Source of the DNA: an uncultured Oscillibacter sp.
Lineage (GTDB): Bacteria; Bacillota; Clostridia; Oscillospirales; Oscillospiraceae
DNA: 64,000 nucleotides
Assembly (NCBI GenBank): GCA_945868085.1
Contig: CAMBKF010000001.1
Location: 1 to 64,000 of the forward strand
Direction: 5' to 3'
A program made the translations under genes and the position numbers. Positions 41,986 through 50,814 of the stretch are shown here, in pieces; position 1 is the first letter of the stretch; each line of letters opens with the position of its first letter. The notes under the pieces were generated by a model, which made no database searches, was not told where the DNA came from, and saw nothing but the letters and a program-made list of their open reading frames with translations.

Positions 41986-42638
41986 ACTGAATGACGGTGC
42001 AGTATCCTAGTCAGATCTGCCGTCTTGTAAGAGGGGCCTAAAAATCCCTTAAAGGGCACAACTGTGAAGCCTCTGGTGCCTGCTTCTTACGCCCAGTTTG
42101 GGGTGGGTGCTGGAGGGAGGCGCGGCCAAATACCGCGCCTGCAAAAGTAGGGCGCCTTCCAATGGCATGGAAGACCCGACCCTGCTTTTGTGGAGACCTG
42201 CTCTTGTGCACAGGCGTACTCCCCTGGTGGTAAGCGACCTGTGTACGAAGCAGATTGAGAACCTGCAATGCGGTGCTACACGGCCCTCCGGCCGCGAACG
42301 CTGTGTGCAGAGTAGCCTGCCTTGCGTGGAGTGGGTGGATGAGGGAGCCAAGCGGAAGCATCCCCGGCCAGGGATGCTCTCCGATATTCCTCTGAAACCC
42401 CCTCTGCAAAAGAGGCTAAGAGACGGTTTGACTGCAGTGGAAATCACCTAGGCTGTCCCACAAAGGGCGTCGATGAGGTTGCAGTGCGGACTAAGTGGCA
42501 GTCGGGTCCTGCGGTAGGTAACGCCGCAGCTCGGGTTTTAATGGGAAACCGCCTGATCGGCAACGAGAGGTAACCCGCGGGGAAATCCAACCCGTACCTA
42601 AGCCGTAAGATTTATCATCGGGGCTGCCGTCATTCAGT
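41986..42638 (+). ncRNA. ole: OLE RNA (ornate large extremophilic RNA)
   Basis: A ~650-nt non-coding stretch with its own promoter. Its ends pair over 12 perfect base pairs: ACTGAATGACGG (41986-41997) with CCGTCATTCAGT (42627-42638), followed by a T-rich tail. Many internal stems are visible, for example CTGCGG/CCGCAG at 42509-42514/42524-42529, whose loop TAGGTA can pair with TACCTA at 42595-42600. Identification rests on position between ispA and a membrane protein gene before dxs, the documented ole-oapA locus in Bacillus halodurans and other OLE carriers, and on size (about 610 nt in known cases). I did not align it to the OLE model. OLE forms membrane ribonucleoprotein particles with OapA and is linked to ethanol, cold and metal stress responses. 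Confidence 0.87.
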
Positions 42639-42669
42639 TTTTATTTTTATATAAGCGAGGGAATCGGAT

Positions 42670-43215
42670 TTGGCTGACCATGATAAAAGCAAAAAAGGCA
42701 AGGACCATTGGCCCTTGCGGGTGTTTTGGATCGCAGTCGCTCTGTCCGCCGTAATGAGTTTTTGCTCCTCGGCGGCGCTGGAGGACAGCGGCATCTGGAT
42801 CCCGATCCTGGTGCTGATGATCTTCATTGCGTTGGGCATCGTGTTCGACATGATCGGCGTGGCCGTCACGGCGGCGGATCCCAGGCCGTTTCATTCCATG
42901 GCGGCCCACGGGGAAAAGGGCGGCCGGGAGGCCATCCGTCTGCTGAATAAATCCAGCAAGGTTTCTTCTATTTGCAATGACGTGGTGGGCGACATCTGCG
43001 GCATCGTCAGCGGCTCAACGGCGGCGGTGATCGTTGTGGAGCTGCAGCGCAGCTTTTCCACCACCACGATCCTCATTTCCATCGGCGTTACGGCGCTTAT
43101 TTCGGGCCTGACCATCGGCGGCAAGGCTCTTTTCAAGCGCGTAGCCATTGAGGAGTCCACCAAGGTGGTCTACCGCGTCGCCCGCATTATGAATGCGCTG
43201 CATCTGTTCCGTTAA
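42670..43215 (+). CDS. oapA: OLE RNA-associated membrane protein OapA
   Basis: 181 aa membrane protein (a DUF21-like region in its central part) that binds OLE RNA and places it at the membrane. A charged N-terminus (ADHDKSKKGKD) precedes two membrane helices (VFWIAVALSAVMSFCSS; IWIPILVLMIFIALGIVF), then the polar conserved-looking stretch DMIGVAVTAADPRPFHSMAAH with acidic residues, and further helices at CGIVSGSTAAVIVVELQ and ILISIGVTALISGLTIGG. Start TTG, 10 nt after GAGGG. It directly follows the RNA gene and precedes dxs, as in known ole loci. Confidence 0.87.
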   Translation: MADHDKSKKGKDHWPLRVFWIAVALSAVMSFCSSAALEDSGIWIPILVLMIFIALGIVFDMIGVAVTAADPRPFHSMAAHGEKGGREAIRLLNKSSKVSSICNDVVGDICGIVSGSTAAVIVVELQRSFSTTTILISIGVTALISGLTIGGKALFKRVAIEESTKVVYRVARIMNALHLFR

Positions 43216-43229
43216 CGGAGGGATTTACA

Positions 43230-45092
43230 TTGGTTTTAGAAAAGATCCGTGATCCGGAGGACATAAAAAATCTGAATGACCAGCAGGTGGACCAGCTTTG
43301 CCGGGAGCTTCGTGCGTTTCTCATCAAGAGCGTTGCCAAGACCGGCGGGCACCTGGCGTCCAACCTGGGCATCGTGGAGCTGACGGTGGCCATCCACCGG
43401 GTGTTTGATACCGCTAAGGACCGGCTGGTCTTTGACGTGGGACATCAGTGCTACCCGCATAAGATCCTCACCGGTCGGCAGTCGCTTTTTGGTACATTGC
43501 GGCAGCTGGGCGGTCTTTCCGGCTTTCCCAAGCCCTATGAAAGCGAGCATGATGCCTTTGTGGCCGGCCACGCCTCCAATTCCGTGTCCGTGGCTCTGGG
43601 CATGGCCCACGCCAGAACGCTGCTTCATCAGGATTACAGCGTCATTGCTCTCATTGGCGACGGTGCCATGACCGGCGGGCTTAGCTTTGAGGGCCTCAAT
43701 GATGCAGGCGCGTCGGGAGAACCGATGATCGTCATCCTTAATGACAACGGCATGTCCATTGGCGCCAATGTAGGCGGCCTCAGCCGCCATTTGTCCCGCC
43801 TCCGCTCGGAGGAGGGGTATAATAACTTCAAAAAATGGTACAAGGAAAAGCTCCAGGGGGATTCTCCCGCCAAGCAGAATTTGTATCGGGCCAGCTCCCA
43901 TGTGAAGCGCTGGCTCAAGAACACCCTGCTGCCGGAGAGCACCATGTTCGAGAAGATGGGCTTTTCCTACATGGGCCCTGTGGATGGCCACGATGTGCAG
44001 AAGCTGACGCAGATGCTCACCTGGGCTCGGGAGAAGAACGAGCCCGTGCTGCTCCATGTGCTCACGGAGAAGGGGAGAGGGTATCCCTTTGCCCAGCAGG
44101 ACCCGGAGCATTTCCATGGTACGCCCCCCTTTGACGCCGCCACCGGCAAGCCTCTGCGCCCGTCCACCCGTTCCTTCTCCAATGTGTTCGGGGACACACT
44201 GCTGGAGCTTGCCCGGCAGGACTCCCGTCTCTGTGCCATCACGGCTGCCATGACCTCTGGCACCGGCCTGACGGAGTTTTCCAAGGCGCTGCCGGACCGG
44301 TTTTTCGATGTAGGTATTGCGGAGGGTCACGCCGTGGCCATGGCCGGCGGTATGGCCAAACAGGGACTGATCCCCGTGTTTGCGGTGTACTCCAGCTTTC
44401 TGCAGCGTGGCTTTGACATGCTCATCCATGATATATCCCTGGATAATCTCCACGCCGTTTTCTGCGTGGATCGCGCGGGCCTTGTGGGTGCGGACGGGCA
44501 GACCCACCACGGCTGCTTTGACCCGGCCTATCTTACGGAGATCCCCGGCATGACGGTTCTGTGTCCCGCCAGCTTTGCAGAGCTTCGGGATATGCTCCGG
44601 TATGCCATCTATCAGGTGGGCGGTCCCGTGGCCATTCGGTATCCCCGGGGTGGGGAAAAGACCTACACGGCCGCGGCCGAGCCCGGGTGCTGCTACTCAA
44701 TGCTGCGGGATGGATCCGATTTTACCATCTTGTCCTACGGGATTCTAATTAATGAGGCCCTGCAGGCCGCGGATTTGCTGGCAGAAAAGGGCATCTCTGC
44801 CCGGGTTTTGAAGCTGAACCGCATTGCACCGCTGAGCAAAGAAGATATGGTCGCCATGCTGTCCGGGACCCGGCGCCTGCTGGTGCTGGAGGACTGCATC
44901 GCAGCCGGCTGTGTGGGCGAAAAAGTCGCCTGCCTGGCGGCGTTGGCAGGCGTCCGTTTGGACAAGCTGGTGCTGAAAAACTGCGGGGACCGCCTGCCCA
45001 ACGAGGGCAGCGTGGAGGAGCTGGACCGTGCCCTTGGGCTGGATGCTGCCTCCGTGGCCGCATCTATTGAGGAGGTGCTCCATGAGCAATAA
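43230..45092 (+). CDS. dxs: 1-deoxy-D-xylulose-5-phosphate synthase
   Basis: Thiamine-diphosphate enzyme joining pyruvate and glyceraldehyde-3-phosphate, first step of the MEP isoprenoid pathway. 620 aa. TPP/Mg motif GDGAMTGGLSFEGLNDAG, substrate region HVLTEKGRGYPFAQ, transketolase-like pyrimidine domain (DVGIAEGHAVAMAGGMAKQG) and DRAGLVGADGQTHHGCFD are all present. TTG start with CGGAGG upstream. The 3' end overlaps tlyA by 11 nt. Confidence 0.96.
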   Translation: MVLEKIRDPEDIKNLNDQQVDQLCRELRAFLIKSVAKTGGHLASNLGIVELTVAIHRVFDTAKDRLVFDVGHQCYPHKILTGRQSLFGTLRQLGGLSGFPKPYESEHDAFVAGHASNSVSVALGMAHARTLLHQDYSVIALIGDGAMTGGLSFEGLNDAGASGEPMIVILNDNGMSIGANVGGLSRHLSRLRSEEGYNNFKKWYKEKLQGDSPAKQNLYRASSHVKRWLKNTLLPESTMFEKMGFSYMGPVDGHDVQKLTQMLTWAREKNEPVLLHVLTEKGRGYPFAQQDPEHFHGTPPFDAATGKPLRPSTRSFSNVFGDTLLELARQDSRLCAITAAMTSGTGLTEFSKALPDRFFDVGIAEGHAVAMAGGMAKQGLIPVFAVYSSFLQRGFDMLIHDISLDNLHAVFCVDRAGLVGADGQTHHGCFDPAYLTEIPGMTVLCPASFAELRDMLRYAIYQVGGPVAIRYPRGGEKTYTAAAEPGCCYSMLRDGSDFTILSYGILINEALQAADLLAEKGISARVLKLNRIAPLSKEDMVAMLSGTRRLLVLEDCIAAGCVGEKVACLAALAGVRLDKLVLKNCGDRLPNEGSVEELDRALGLDAASVAASIEEVLHEQ

Positions 45093-45885
45093 GACTCGCC
45101 TGGATGTTCTGCTCACCGAGCGTGGGCTGCTGGATTCCCGGCAAAAGGCCCAGGCCACCATCATGTCCGGCATCGTTTTTGTCAACGGCCAGCGGGTGGA
45201 TAAGGCCGGCACCGCCGTGGCGAACGATGCGCGGATCGAGATCCGCGGTGCGACGCTGCAATATGTGAGCCGGGGCGGCCTGAAGCTGGAAAAGGCCATG
45301 CAGACCTTTCCCCTGGACCTGCACGATAAGATCTGCGCCGATATCGGCGCCTCCACCGGCGGCTTTACGGACTGCATGCTGCAAAACGGCGCCAAGAAGG
45401 TCTATGCCGTGGATGTGGGCTATGGCCAGCTGGACTGGAAGCTGCGGAACGATCCGCGCGTGGTCTGCATGGAGCGCACGAATGCCCGGTATCTGACCCA
45501 TGAGGAGATCCCGGATGAGCTGGATTTTGCATCCATCGACGTGTCCTTTATCTCCCTCAAGCTGATTTTTCCCGCTCTTTATGGCCTGCTGCGGCAGGGC
45601 GGTGAGATCGCCTGCCTCATTAAGCCCCAGTTTGAGGCCGGCCGGGAAAAGGTCGGCAAAAAGGGTGTTGTCCGGGATCCGGCCGTACACCTGGAGGTGT
45701 TGGAGCACTTCCTGATCCATGCAAAGGAAAACCACTTTACAGTGCTTGGAATTACTTATTCTCCCATCCGTGGCCCGGAGGGAAATATTGAGTACCTCGG
45801 TTTTTTGCGCAAGTCGGAGGAGCCCAGTGCGCAGATCGACCTGAACGCTATTGTGGAGGCTTCACACAGCACGCTGAAGGAGTGA
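45082..45885 (+). CDS. tlyA: TlyA family rRNA (cytidine-2'-O)-methyltransferase
   Basis: 267 aa. An N-terminal S4 RNA-binding domain (RLDVLLTERGLLDSRQKAQATIMSG) is joined to a FtsJ/Rossmann methyltransferase with SAM loop ADIGASTGGFTDCML and the K-D-K-E type residues (DVGYGQLDWKLRND, IDVSFISLKLI, LIKPQFEAGREKV). The old name is hemolysin A. B. subtilis counterpart YqxC sits in the same place. Starts inside dxs behind GGAGG. Confidence 0.93.
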   Translation: MSNKTRLDVLLTERGLLDSRQKAQATIMSGIVFVNGQRVDKAGTAVANDARIEIRGATLQYVSRGGLKLEKAMQTFPLDLHDKICADIGASTGGFTDCMLQNGAKKVYAVDVGYGQLDWKLRNDPRVVCMERTNARYLTHEEIPDELDFASIDVSFISLKLIFPALYGLLRQGGEIACLIKPQFEAGREKVGKKGVVRDPAVHLEVLEHFLIHAKENHFTVLGITYSPIRGPEGNIEYLGFLRKSEEPSAQIDLNAIVEASHSTLKE

Positions 45886-45890
45886 AGACT

Positions 45891-46775
45891 ATGGAAAAGA
45901 GGAAAATCATACTGTGTCCAAACCCGTATCGGGATAAGGATATGCGCGTGGCCGCCCGGTCCAAGGCAATTTTGGACGAGGTGGGTTTTGAGACGGTCGT
46001 GTGCCTCCCCTTTCAAAAGGAGGGCTACGGCGCAGACCTGGGCCTGCCCATCGGACAGCTGCCCCAGGAGATCAAGCGGGCCGACCTACTCATCGCCTTC
46101 GGCGGCGACGGGACGATCCTGCACCTGGCAAAGACCGTTGCCATGAATAATGTCCCTGTGCTGGGCATCAATCTGGGCAGCCTGGGCTTTATGTCGGAGC
46201 TGGAGCCCAATGAGCTGGACCGCCTGCGGGACCTGAAGGACTGGAACCTCACTGTGGAGGACCGCATGATGCTGGATGTATCCGTTCTGCGGGACGGCCG
46301 AACGGTTTACAGCACCGTTGCACTGAACGATGCCGTTATCTCCAAGGGCTCCATCGCCCGTGTGGTGCGGCTGGAGATATTTACGGAGGAAGGCTTCCTG
46401 ACCCGGGTCAGCGGCGATGGCGTGGTGGTGTCCAGCCCCACCGGCTCCACCGGCTATTCCATGGCCGCCGGCGGCCCTATCGTGGAGCCCACGGCCCGCA
46501 ACATTCTCATCACGCCTATCTGCCCACATTCCACCCGTTCCAGCAGCTATGTGCTGGATCCATCCCATGTGATCCGCGTGACCGCTCCGGACGCAAATCG
46601 AAAATTTGTGTATCTGTCCTCCGATGGCGGTAAAGCATTTTCTCTGAAAAATAATGACCTGGTACAGGTGAGCCGCTCCCGGCACACTATGAAGCTGGTG
46701 CGCCTGTCCAAAAAGAGCTTCTGCGAGATCCTCGATAAAAAAATGGCCATGGAGGCTGCAAAATATGAAAAATGA
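45891..46775 (+). CDS. nadK: NAD kinase
   Basis: ATP- (or polyphosphate-) dependent NAD phosphorylation, source of NADP. 294 aa. GGDGTILHLAK carries the GGDG catalytic motif; NLGSLGFMSELE, NDAVISKGSIARV and SSPTGSTGYSMAAGGPIV are diagnostic. I chose ATG 45891 (AAGGAG about 8 nt upstream) over a GTG at 45882 that overlaps the tlyA stop. Overlaps argR by 11 nt. Confidence 0.95.
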   Translation: MEKRKIILCPNPYRDKDMRVAARSKAILDEVGFETVVCLPFQKEGYGADLGLPIGQLPQEIKRADLLIAFGGDGTILHLAKTVAMNNVPVLGINLGSLGFMSELEPNELDRLRDLKDWNLTVEDRMMLDVSVLRDGRTVYSTVALNDAVISKGSIARVVRLEIFTEEGFLTRVSGDGVVVSSPTGSTGYSMAAGGPIVEPTARNILITPICPHSTRSSSYVLDPSHVIRVTAPDANRKFVYLSSDGGKAFSLKNNDLVQVSRSRHTMKLVRLSKKSFCEILDKKMAMEAAKYEK

Positions 46776-47217
46776 CCGTCAAAAAATGATCCTGGACATC
46801 ATTGCCCAGGAGGTAGTGGAGACCCAGGAGCAGCTTCTTTCGCTGCTGCAGGAGCGGGGCTTTTCCGGCACCCAGGCAACGATTTCCCGGGACATCAAGC
46901 AGCTGCATTTGGTGAAGGCCCCGGCGGGCCAGGGAAAGTACCGCTATGCTGTGTCGGACCATGGCTCTAAGATCCATGTGGCGGACAAGCTGCAGACTAT
47001 TTTCCGCGAGAGCATCGTGAATGTGGATTACGCCCAGAATCTGGTGGTGATCCATACTATGTCCGGCCTGGCCAACGGCGCTGCTGCCGCGCTGGACGGC
47101 ATGAAGATCGAGCAGCTCATTGGCACCCTGGCCGGCGATGATACGGTGCTGCTGATCATGCGCGACAATGAGAGCGCGGCCGAACTTGCCACCAGCGTCA
47201 AATCGATGCTGCGCTGA
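46765..47217 (+). CDS. argR: Arginine repressor ArgR/AhrC
   Basis: 150 aa. The N-terminal winged helix (DIIAQEVVETQEQLLSLLQERGFSGTQATISRDIKQL) binds ARG boxes; the C-terminal hexamerisation and arginine-binding domain includes NLVVIHTMSGLANGAAAALDG and GTLAGDDTVLLIMRD, where the paired aspartates contact arginine. The conserved position before recN is regulatory heritage in Firmicutes rather than evidence of an arginine operon here. Confidence 0.95.
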   Translation: MKNDRQKMILDIIAQEVVETQEQLLSLLQERGFSGTQATISRDIKQLHLVKAPAGQGKYRYAVSDHGSKIHVADKLQTIFRESIVNVDYAQNLVVIHTMSGLANGAAAALDGMKIEQLIGTLAGDDTVLLIMRDNESAAELATSVKSMLR

Positions 47218-47234
47218 TACGGAGGGAACACAAT

Positions 47235-48908
47235 ATGCTGGATCTGCTGCATATTGAAAATATTGCCATCATCGAGCAGGCGGACATTTCGTTCCGCCCG
47301 GGCTTTAATGTGCTGACGGGCGAGACCGGCGCGGGCAAATCCATCGTGATCGATGCGCTGAGCGCCGTTTTGGGTCAGCGTGCGTCCCGTGAGCTGATCC
47401 GGACCGGGGCGGACCACGCCTTTGTCAGCGCCGTTTTTTCCGGGATCCCCCAGGGCCTTGGCCAGGATCTGGGCATTGCCGATGCGGAGGAATGGCTCCT
47501 GCAGCGTGAGATATACGCCGACGGCAAAAACGTCTGCCGCCTGAACGGCCGCCCCATGACCGTAACGCAGCTGCGTACCCTGGGAAACCGACTGCTGAAT
47601 ATCCATGGTCAGCACGATGGCCAGCAGCTTTTGGACGAGACACAGCACATTCTTTACCTGGACCAGTACGGAAGGTATATGCCTTTACAGGCCGCTTACC
47701 AGGAGAAATATTCCGCTCTGCAGAAGATCGAAAGCCAAATCTCCGCCCTGCAGATGGACGAGTCGGAAAAAGCCCGGCGGATCGACACCCTGCAGTTTCA
47801 GATCCAGGACCTGGAGCGGGCCAACCTGCAAAGCGGCGAGGAGGAGGAGCTCCTGGAGCGGAGAAACCTGCTGCGCAACAGCGAAAAATTCATCTCCGCC
47901 ATCCAGGGGGCGGACTACTGCCTTAATGGGGATGACCAGCGGGAGGGTGCCCTGTCTCTGCTCCGTCAGGCTCAGGAGCAGCTGTCCTCTGTGCGGGGAC
48001 TCAGCGATGACTTTGCCCAGCTGACCGAGCGGCTGGACGCCGTATACAGCGAGGTGTATGACATCGCCTACACGGTGCAGGATAAAAAGGACGAGTTCGA
48101 CTTTGCCCCGGGCGAGCTGGACGCGGTGGAGGGTCGCTGTGACCAGCTCTACCGATTGAAGAAAAAATACGGCGCCACCGTGGAGGACATGCTGGCGTAT
48201 CTGGACAAATGCAGGCAGGAGCTGGATCAGATCGCTTTTGCGGATGACACGCTGGCGCAGCTGCAAAAGCGCCGGGAAAAGGCGCTGCAGGAGGCACTGG
48301 CCGCCGCCCGGGAGCTGTCCCAGCAGCGTAAGGCCGCTGCCCGGTCGCTGGAAAAGCAGATCCTAACGGAGCTGCGGGAGCTGAACATGGGCTCCATCCG
48401 GTTCGAGGTGTCCTTTGCGGAGAAGAAACTGGACGCCAGCGGCATGGACGAGGTCCGTTTTTTGATGTCCGCCAACGTGGGCGAGGAGCTTCGTCCCATT
48501 CAGAAGATCGCCTCCGGCGGCGAGCTGGCCCGGATCATGCTGGCCATGAAGAACGTGTTTTCCCAGCAGGAGAAGATCGGCACCATGGTCTTTGACGAGG
48601 TGGATACCGGCGTGTCCGGCCGCGCGGCGCAAAAGGTTGCGGAGAAGATGGCCAGGATCTCCCGCCAGAAGCAGGTGCTGTGCGTAACGCACCTTCCGCA
48701 GCTGGCAGCCATGGCGGATACGCATTTTTCCGTTGAAAAAGGCGTTTCCGGCGGCCGGACCTTTACCCGGGTGCAGGAGCTGACCCGTCAGCAGCGCCGG
48801 GAGGAGCTGGCCCGGCTCACCGGCGGCGGGCAGGTCTCTCAGACTATGCTGGACAGCGCCGAAGAGCTCCTGTCGGCGGCTGATGCTTTTAAAAAAACAT
48901 TGGCATAG
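47235..48908 (+). CDS. recN: DNA repair protein RecN
   Basis: SMC-like ATPase acting early in double-strand-break repair. 557 aa. Walker A GETGAGKS with NVLTGETGAGKSIVIDALSAVLG, central coiled coils, signature ASGGELARIMLAMK, Walker B MVFDEVDTGVSG and THLPQLAAMADTH (H-loop) are visible. GGAGG SD, 17 nt after argR. It has no LexA-like box of its own, being at the end of the operon. Confidence 0.96.
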   Translation: MLDLLHIENIAIIEQADISFRPGFNVLTGETGAGKSIVIDALSAVLGQRASRELIRTGADHAFVSAVFSGIPQGLGQDLGIADAEEWLLQREIYADGKNVCRLNGRPMTVTQLRTLGNRLLNIHGQHDGQQLLDETQHILYLDQYGRYMPLQAAYQEKYSALQKIESQISALQMDESEKARRIDTLQFQIQDLERANLQSGEEEELLERRNLLRNSEKFISAIQGADYCLNGDDQREGALSLLRQAQEQLSSVRGLSDDFAQLTERLDAVYSEVYDIAYTVQDKKDEFDFAPGELDAVEGRCDQLYRLKKKYGATVEDMLAYLDKCRQELDQIAFADDTLAQLQKRREKALQEALAAARELSQQRKAAARSLEKQILTELRELNMGSIRFEVSFAEKKLDASGMDEVRFLMSANVGEELRPIQKIASGGELARIMLAMKNVFSQQEKIGTMVFDEVDTGVSGRAAQKVAEKMARISRQKQVLCVTHLPQLAAMADTHFSVEKGVSGGRTFTRVQELTRQQRREELARLTGGGQVSQTMLDSAEELLSAADAFKKTLA

Positions 48909-48912
48909 GCTG

Positions 48913-48941
48913 TTGACAAAGAACGAATCGTTCTCTATAAT
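48913..48941 (+). promoter_or_regulatory. Consensus promoter of the tyrS leader, with a palindrome in the spacer
   Basis: TTGACA (48913-48918), 17-bp spacer, TATAAT (48936-48941). The spacer holds the 15-nt palindrome AGAACGAATCGTTCT (48920-48934). Confidence 0.8.
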
Positions 48942-48947
48942 ATTTGA

Positions 48948-49230
48948 TAAGTTCATATTCTTACAGCAATGATGGGAAAAAGTAACGCCGATTCTGCCTG
49001 CCAAGAGAGCCTCCGTTGGGTGCAAGGGGGAGAGGGGAGCGGCTGTGAATACATCCCGGAGCTGCCTTCCGAACGGGCGTGTGCCTCAGTAGGGATGCGT
49101 CGGGTGCGCCCGTTACAGCGCAGGAGTGCAGTGCACTCCGTGAGGCCGCAGACCGCGAGGCTGCGGCGAATATGAGGTGGTACCGTGACATATGTCGCCC
49201 TCTGTCCAAGGAGACAGGGGGCGATTTTTT
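48948..49230 (+). promoter_or_regulatory. Tyr T-box riboswitch upstream of tyrS
   Basis: A ~280-nt leader. The specifier in Stem I is TAC (49050-49052, in GAATACATCC), a Tyr codon. The T-box GAGGTGGTACCGTGAC (49174-49189) offers TGGT to pair with the ACCA end of uncharged tRNA-Tyr. The terminator stem pairs 49195-49206 with 49213-49224 and is followed by TTTTTT. Uncharged tRNA-Tyr should stabilise the antiterminator and turn on tyrS. Confidence 0.9.
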
Positions 49231-49269
49231 CTCCTGTCTGATCTGCATCAAAAGAAAGGAACGAAAAAA

Positions 49270-50496
49270 ATGGGAATTTATGAAGAATTGATCGCCCGCG
49301 GGCTGATCGCACAGGTGACCAACGAGGATGAGATCCGTGAGATGGTCAACAACGGCAAGGCAACCTTCTACATCGGCTTTGACTGCACGGCGGACTCCCT
49401 GCATGTGGGCCACTTCATGGCGCTGTGCCTGATGAAGCGCCTGCAGATGGCCGGCAATAAGCCCATCGCCCTCATCGGCGACGGCACGACCATGATCGGC
49501 GATCCCTCCGGCCGGACGGACATGCGCAAGATGCTCACCCGCGAGGACATCGTGCACAATGCCGAGTGCTTCAAGCGTCAGATGGAGAAATTCATTGACT
49601 TCTCTGACGGGAAAGCGCTGATGCTCTATAACTCCGAGTGGCTGATGCCGCTGAATTATATTGAGCTGCTGCGGGAGGTTGGCGCCTGCTTCTCCGTGAA
49701 TAATATGCTGCGGGCCGAGTGCTATAAGCAGCGCATGGAAAAGGGCCTGAGCTTCCTGGAGTTCAACTACATGATCATGCAGAGCTATGACTTCTACTAC
49801 ATGTTCCAGCATTACGGCTGCAATATGCAGTTCGGCGGCAACGATCAGTGGAGCAACATGCTCGGCGGCACGGAGCTGATCCGCCGCAAGCTGGGCAAGG
49901 ACGCCCACGCCATGACCATCACCCTGCTGCTGAACTCCGAGGGCAAGAAGATGGGCAAGACCGCCTCCGGCGCCGTGTGGCTGGATCCCAATAAGACCAG
50001 CCCCTTCGAGTTCTATCAGTACTGGCGTAATGTGGATGACGCGGATGTTATCAAGTGCCTGCGGATGCTGACCTTCCTGCCGCTGGAGGAGATCGACGCC
50101 ATGGCCGACTGGAAGGATGCCAAACTCAACGAGGCCAAGGACATCCTGGCCTATGAGCTGACGAAGCTGGTCCATAGCGAGGAGGAAGCCAATAAGGCCC
50201 GGGAGGCATCCCGTGCGCTGTTCTCCGGCAAGGGGGATACCACCCATATGCCCGCCACGGAGATCGCGGCTGACAAGCTGACAGACGGTAAGATCGGTGT
50301 CATGGCGCTGCTGGTGGAGTGCGGTCTGTGCGCATCCAACAGTGAGGCCCGGCGGCTGGTGCAGCAGGGCGGCGTCAGCGTGAACGATGCAAAGGTGGAG
50401 TCCATTGACGCCGCCTTTGACGCAGACAGCCTGACCGGTGAGGGCGTCATCATTAAGAAAGGCAAGAAGATCTTCCACAGGGCATTTATGAAGTAA
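49270..50496 (+). CDS. tyrS: Tyrosyl-tRNA synthetase
   Basis: Class I synthetase, 408 aa. Rossmann core with HIGH-type HVGH (residues 45-48), tyrosine-binding FYIGFDCTADSLH and FGGNDQWSN, KMSKS-type KMGKT (227-231), and a C-terminal S4 RNA-binding domain (VECGLCASNSEARRLVQQGGVSVN). I chose ATG 49270 (AAAGGA SD); in-frame upstream codons lie in the T-box terminator. Controlled by the T-box described above. Confidence 0.97.
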   Translation: MGIYEELIARGLIAQVTNEDEIREMVNNGKATFYIGFDCTADSLHVGHFMALCLMKRLQMAGNKPIALIGDGTTMIGDPSGRTDMRKMLTREDIVHNAECFKRQMEKFIDFSDGKALMLYNSEWLMPLNYIELLREVGACFSVNNMLRAECYKQRMEKGLSFLEFNYMIMQSYDFYYMFQHYGCNMQFGGNDQWSNMLGGTELIRRKLGKDAHAMTITLLLNSEGKKMGKTASGAVWLDPNKTSPFEFYQYWRNVDDADVIKCLRMLTFLPLEEIDAMADWKDAKLNEAKDILAYELTKLVHSEEEANKAREASRALFSGKGDTTHMPATEIAADKLTDGKIGVMALLVECGLCASNSEARRLVQQGGVSVNDAKVESIDAAFDADSLTGEGVIIKKGKKIFHRAFMK

Positions 50497-50501
50497 AGGA
50501 A

Positions 50502-50539
50502 AGACTCAGGCTCTCTGCCGCGGCAGAGAGCCTGAGTCT
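50502..50539. repeat. 38-bp perfect palindrome after tyrS
   Basis: AGACTCAGGCTCTCTGCCG and its exact complement (50502-50520, 50521-50539). It begins 5 nt after the tyrS stop and has no T-run. Its core AGGCTCTCT...AGAGAGCCT recurs at 50815-50840, where a T-run follows. Confidence 0.75.
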
Positions 50540-50578
50540 GTCGATAACGTGGCAAGATCGGCGATAAAGGTAAGGAAG

Positions 50579-50813
50579 GGTGTGTGAGGGAAACCCAAGA
50601 GGGGGTGTCCCTTACCATTCACATCAATCGTTTTTGGAACTTTTTCAAAGTTTCAAAAACGCAAGTGGCGTGGCAAAAAGCATTTTTGCCGCGCTGGTGT
50701 GTGAGGGAAACCCAAGAAGGGGGTCCCTCGCCATTCAAAACAATAGTTTTTGGAACTTTTTCAAAGTTTCAAAAACTTAGGCAGCGGGGCGAAAAAGCCT
50801 TTTTCGCCCCGCT
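50579..50813. repeat. Two tandem copies of a ~117-bp intergenic repeat
   Basis: Copy 1 covers about 50579-50695, copy 2 about 50696-50813. Both begin GTGTGAGGGAAACCCAAGA and share the 31-nt imperfect hairpin at 50630-50660 and 50746-50776, which starts GTTTTTGGAACTTT. Each ends in a second hairpin whose arms differ between copies but stay complementary (GGCAAAAA/TTTTTGCC in copy 1; AGCGGGGCGAAAAAG and its complement in copy 2). No convincing protein is encoded. Confidence 0.8.
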
Positions 50814-50814
50814 G

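Noticed and set aside
42038..42451. Open frames of about 120 codons on both strands inside the OLE RNA
   Set aside because: No SD, no recognisable domain, and the region is better explained as a structured RNA with paired ends and its own promoter.
48920..48934. LexA box at the tyrS promoter
   Set aside because: Spacing between GAAC and GTTC is five bases, not the four found in the clear boxes at 5397-5438; I report it only as an unexplained palindrome.
50579..50813. CRISPR array
   Set aside because: Only two units, each near 117 bp and alike over most of their length, with no unique spacers and no cas genes.
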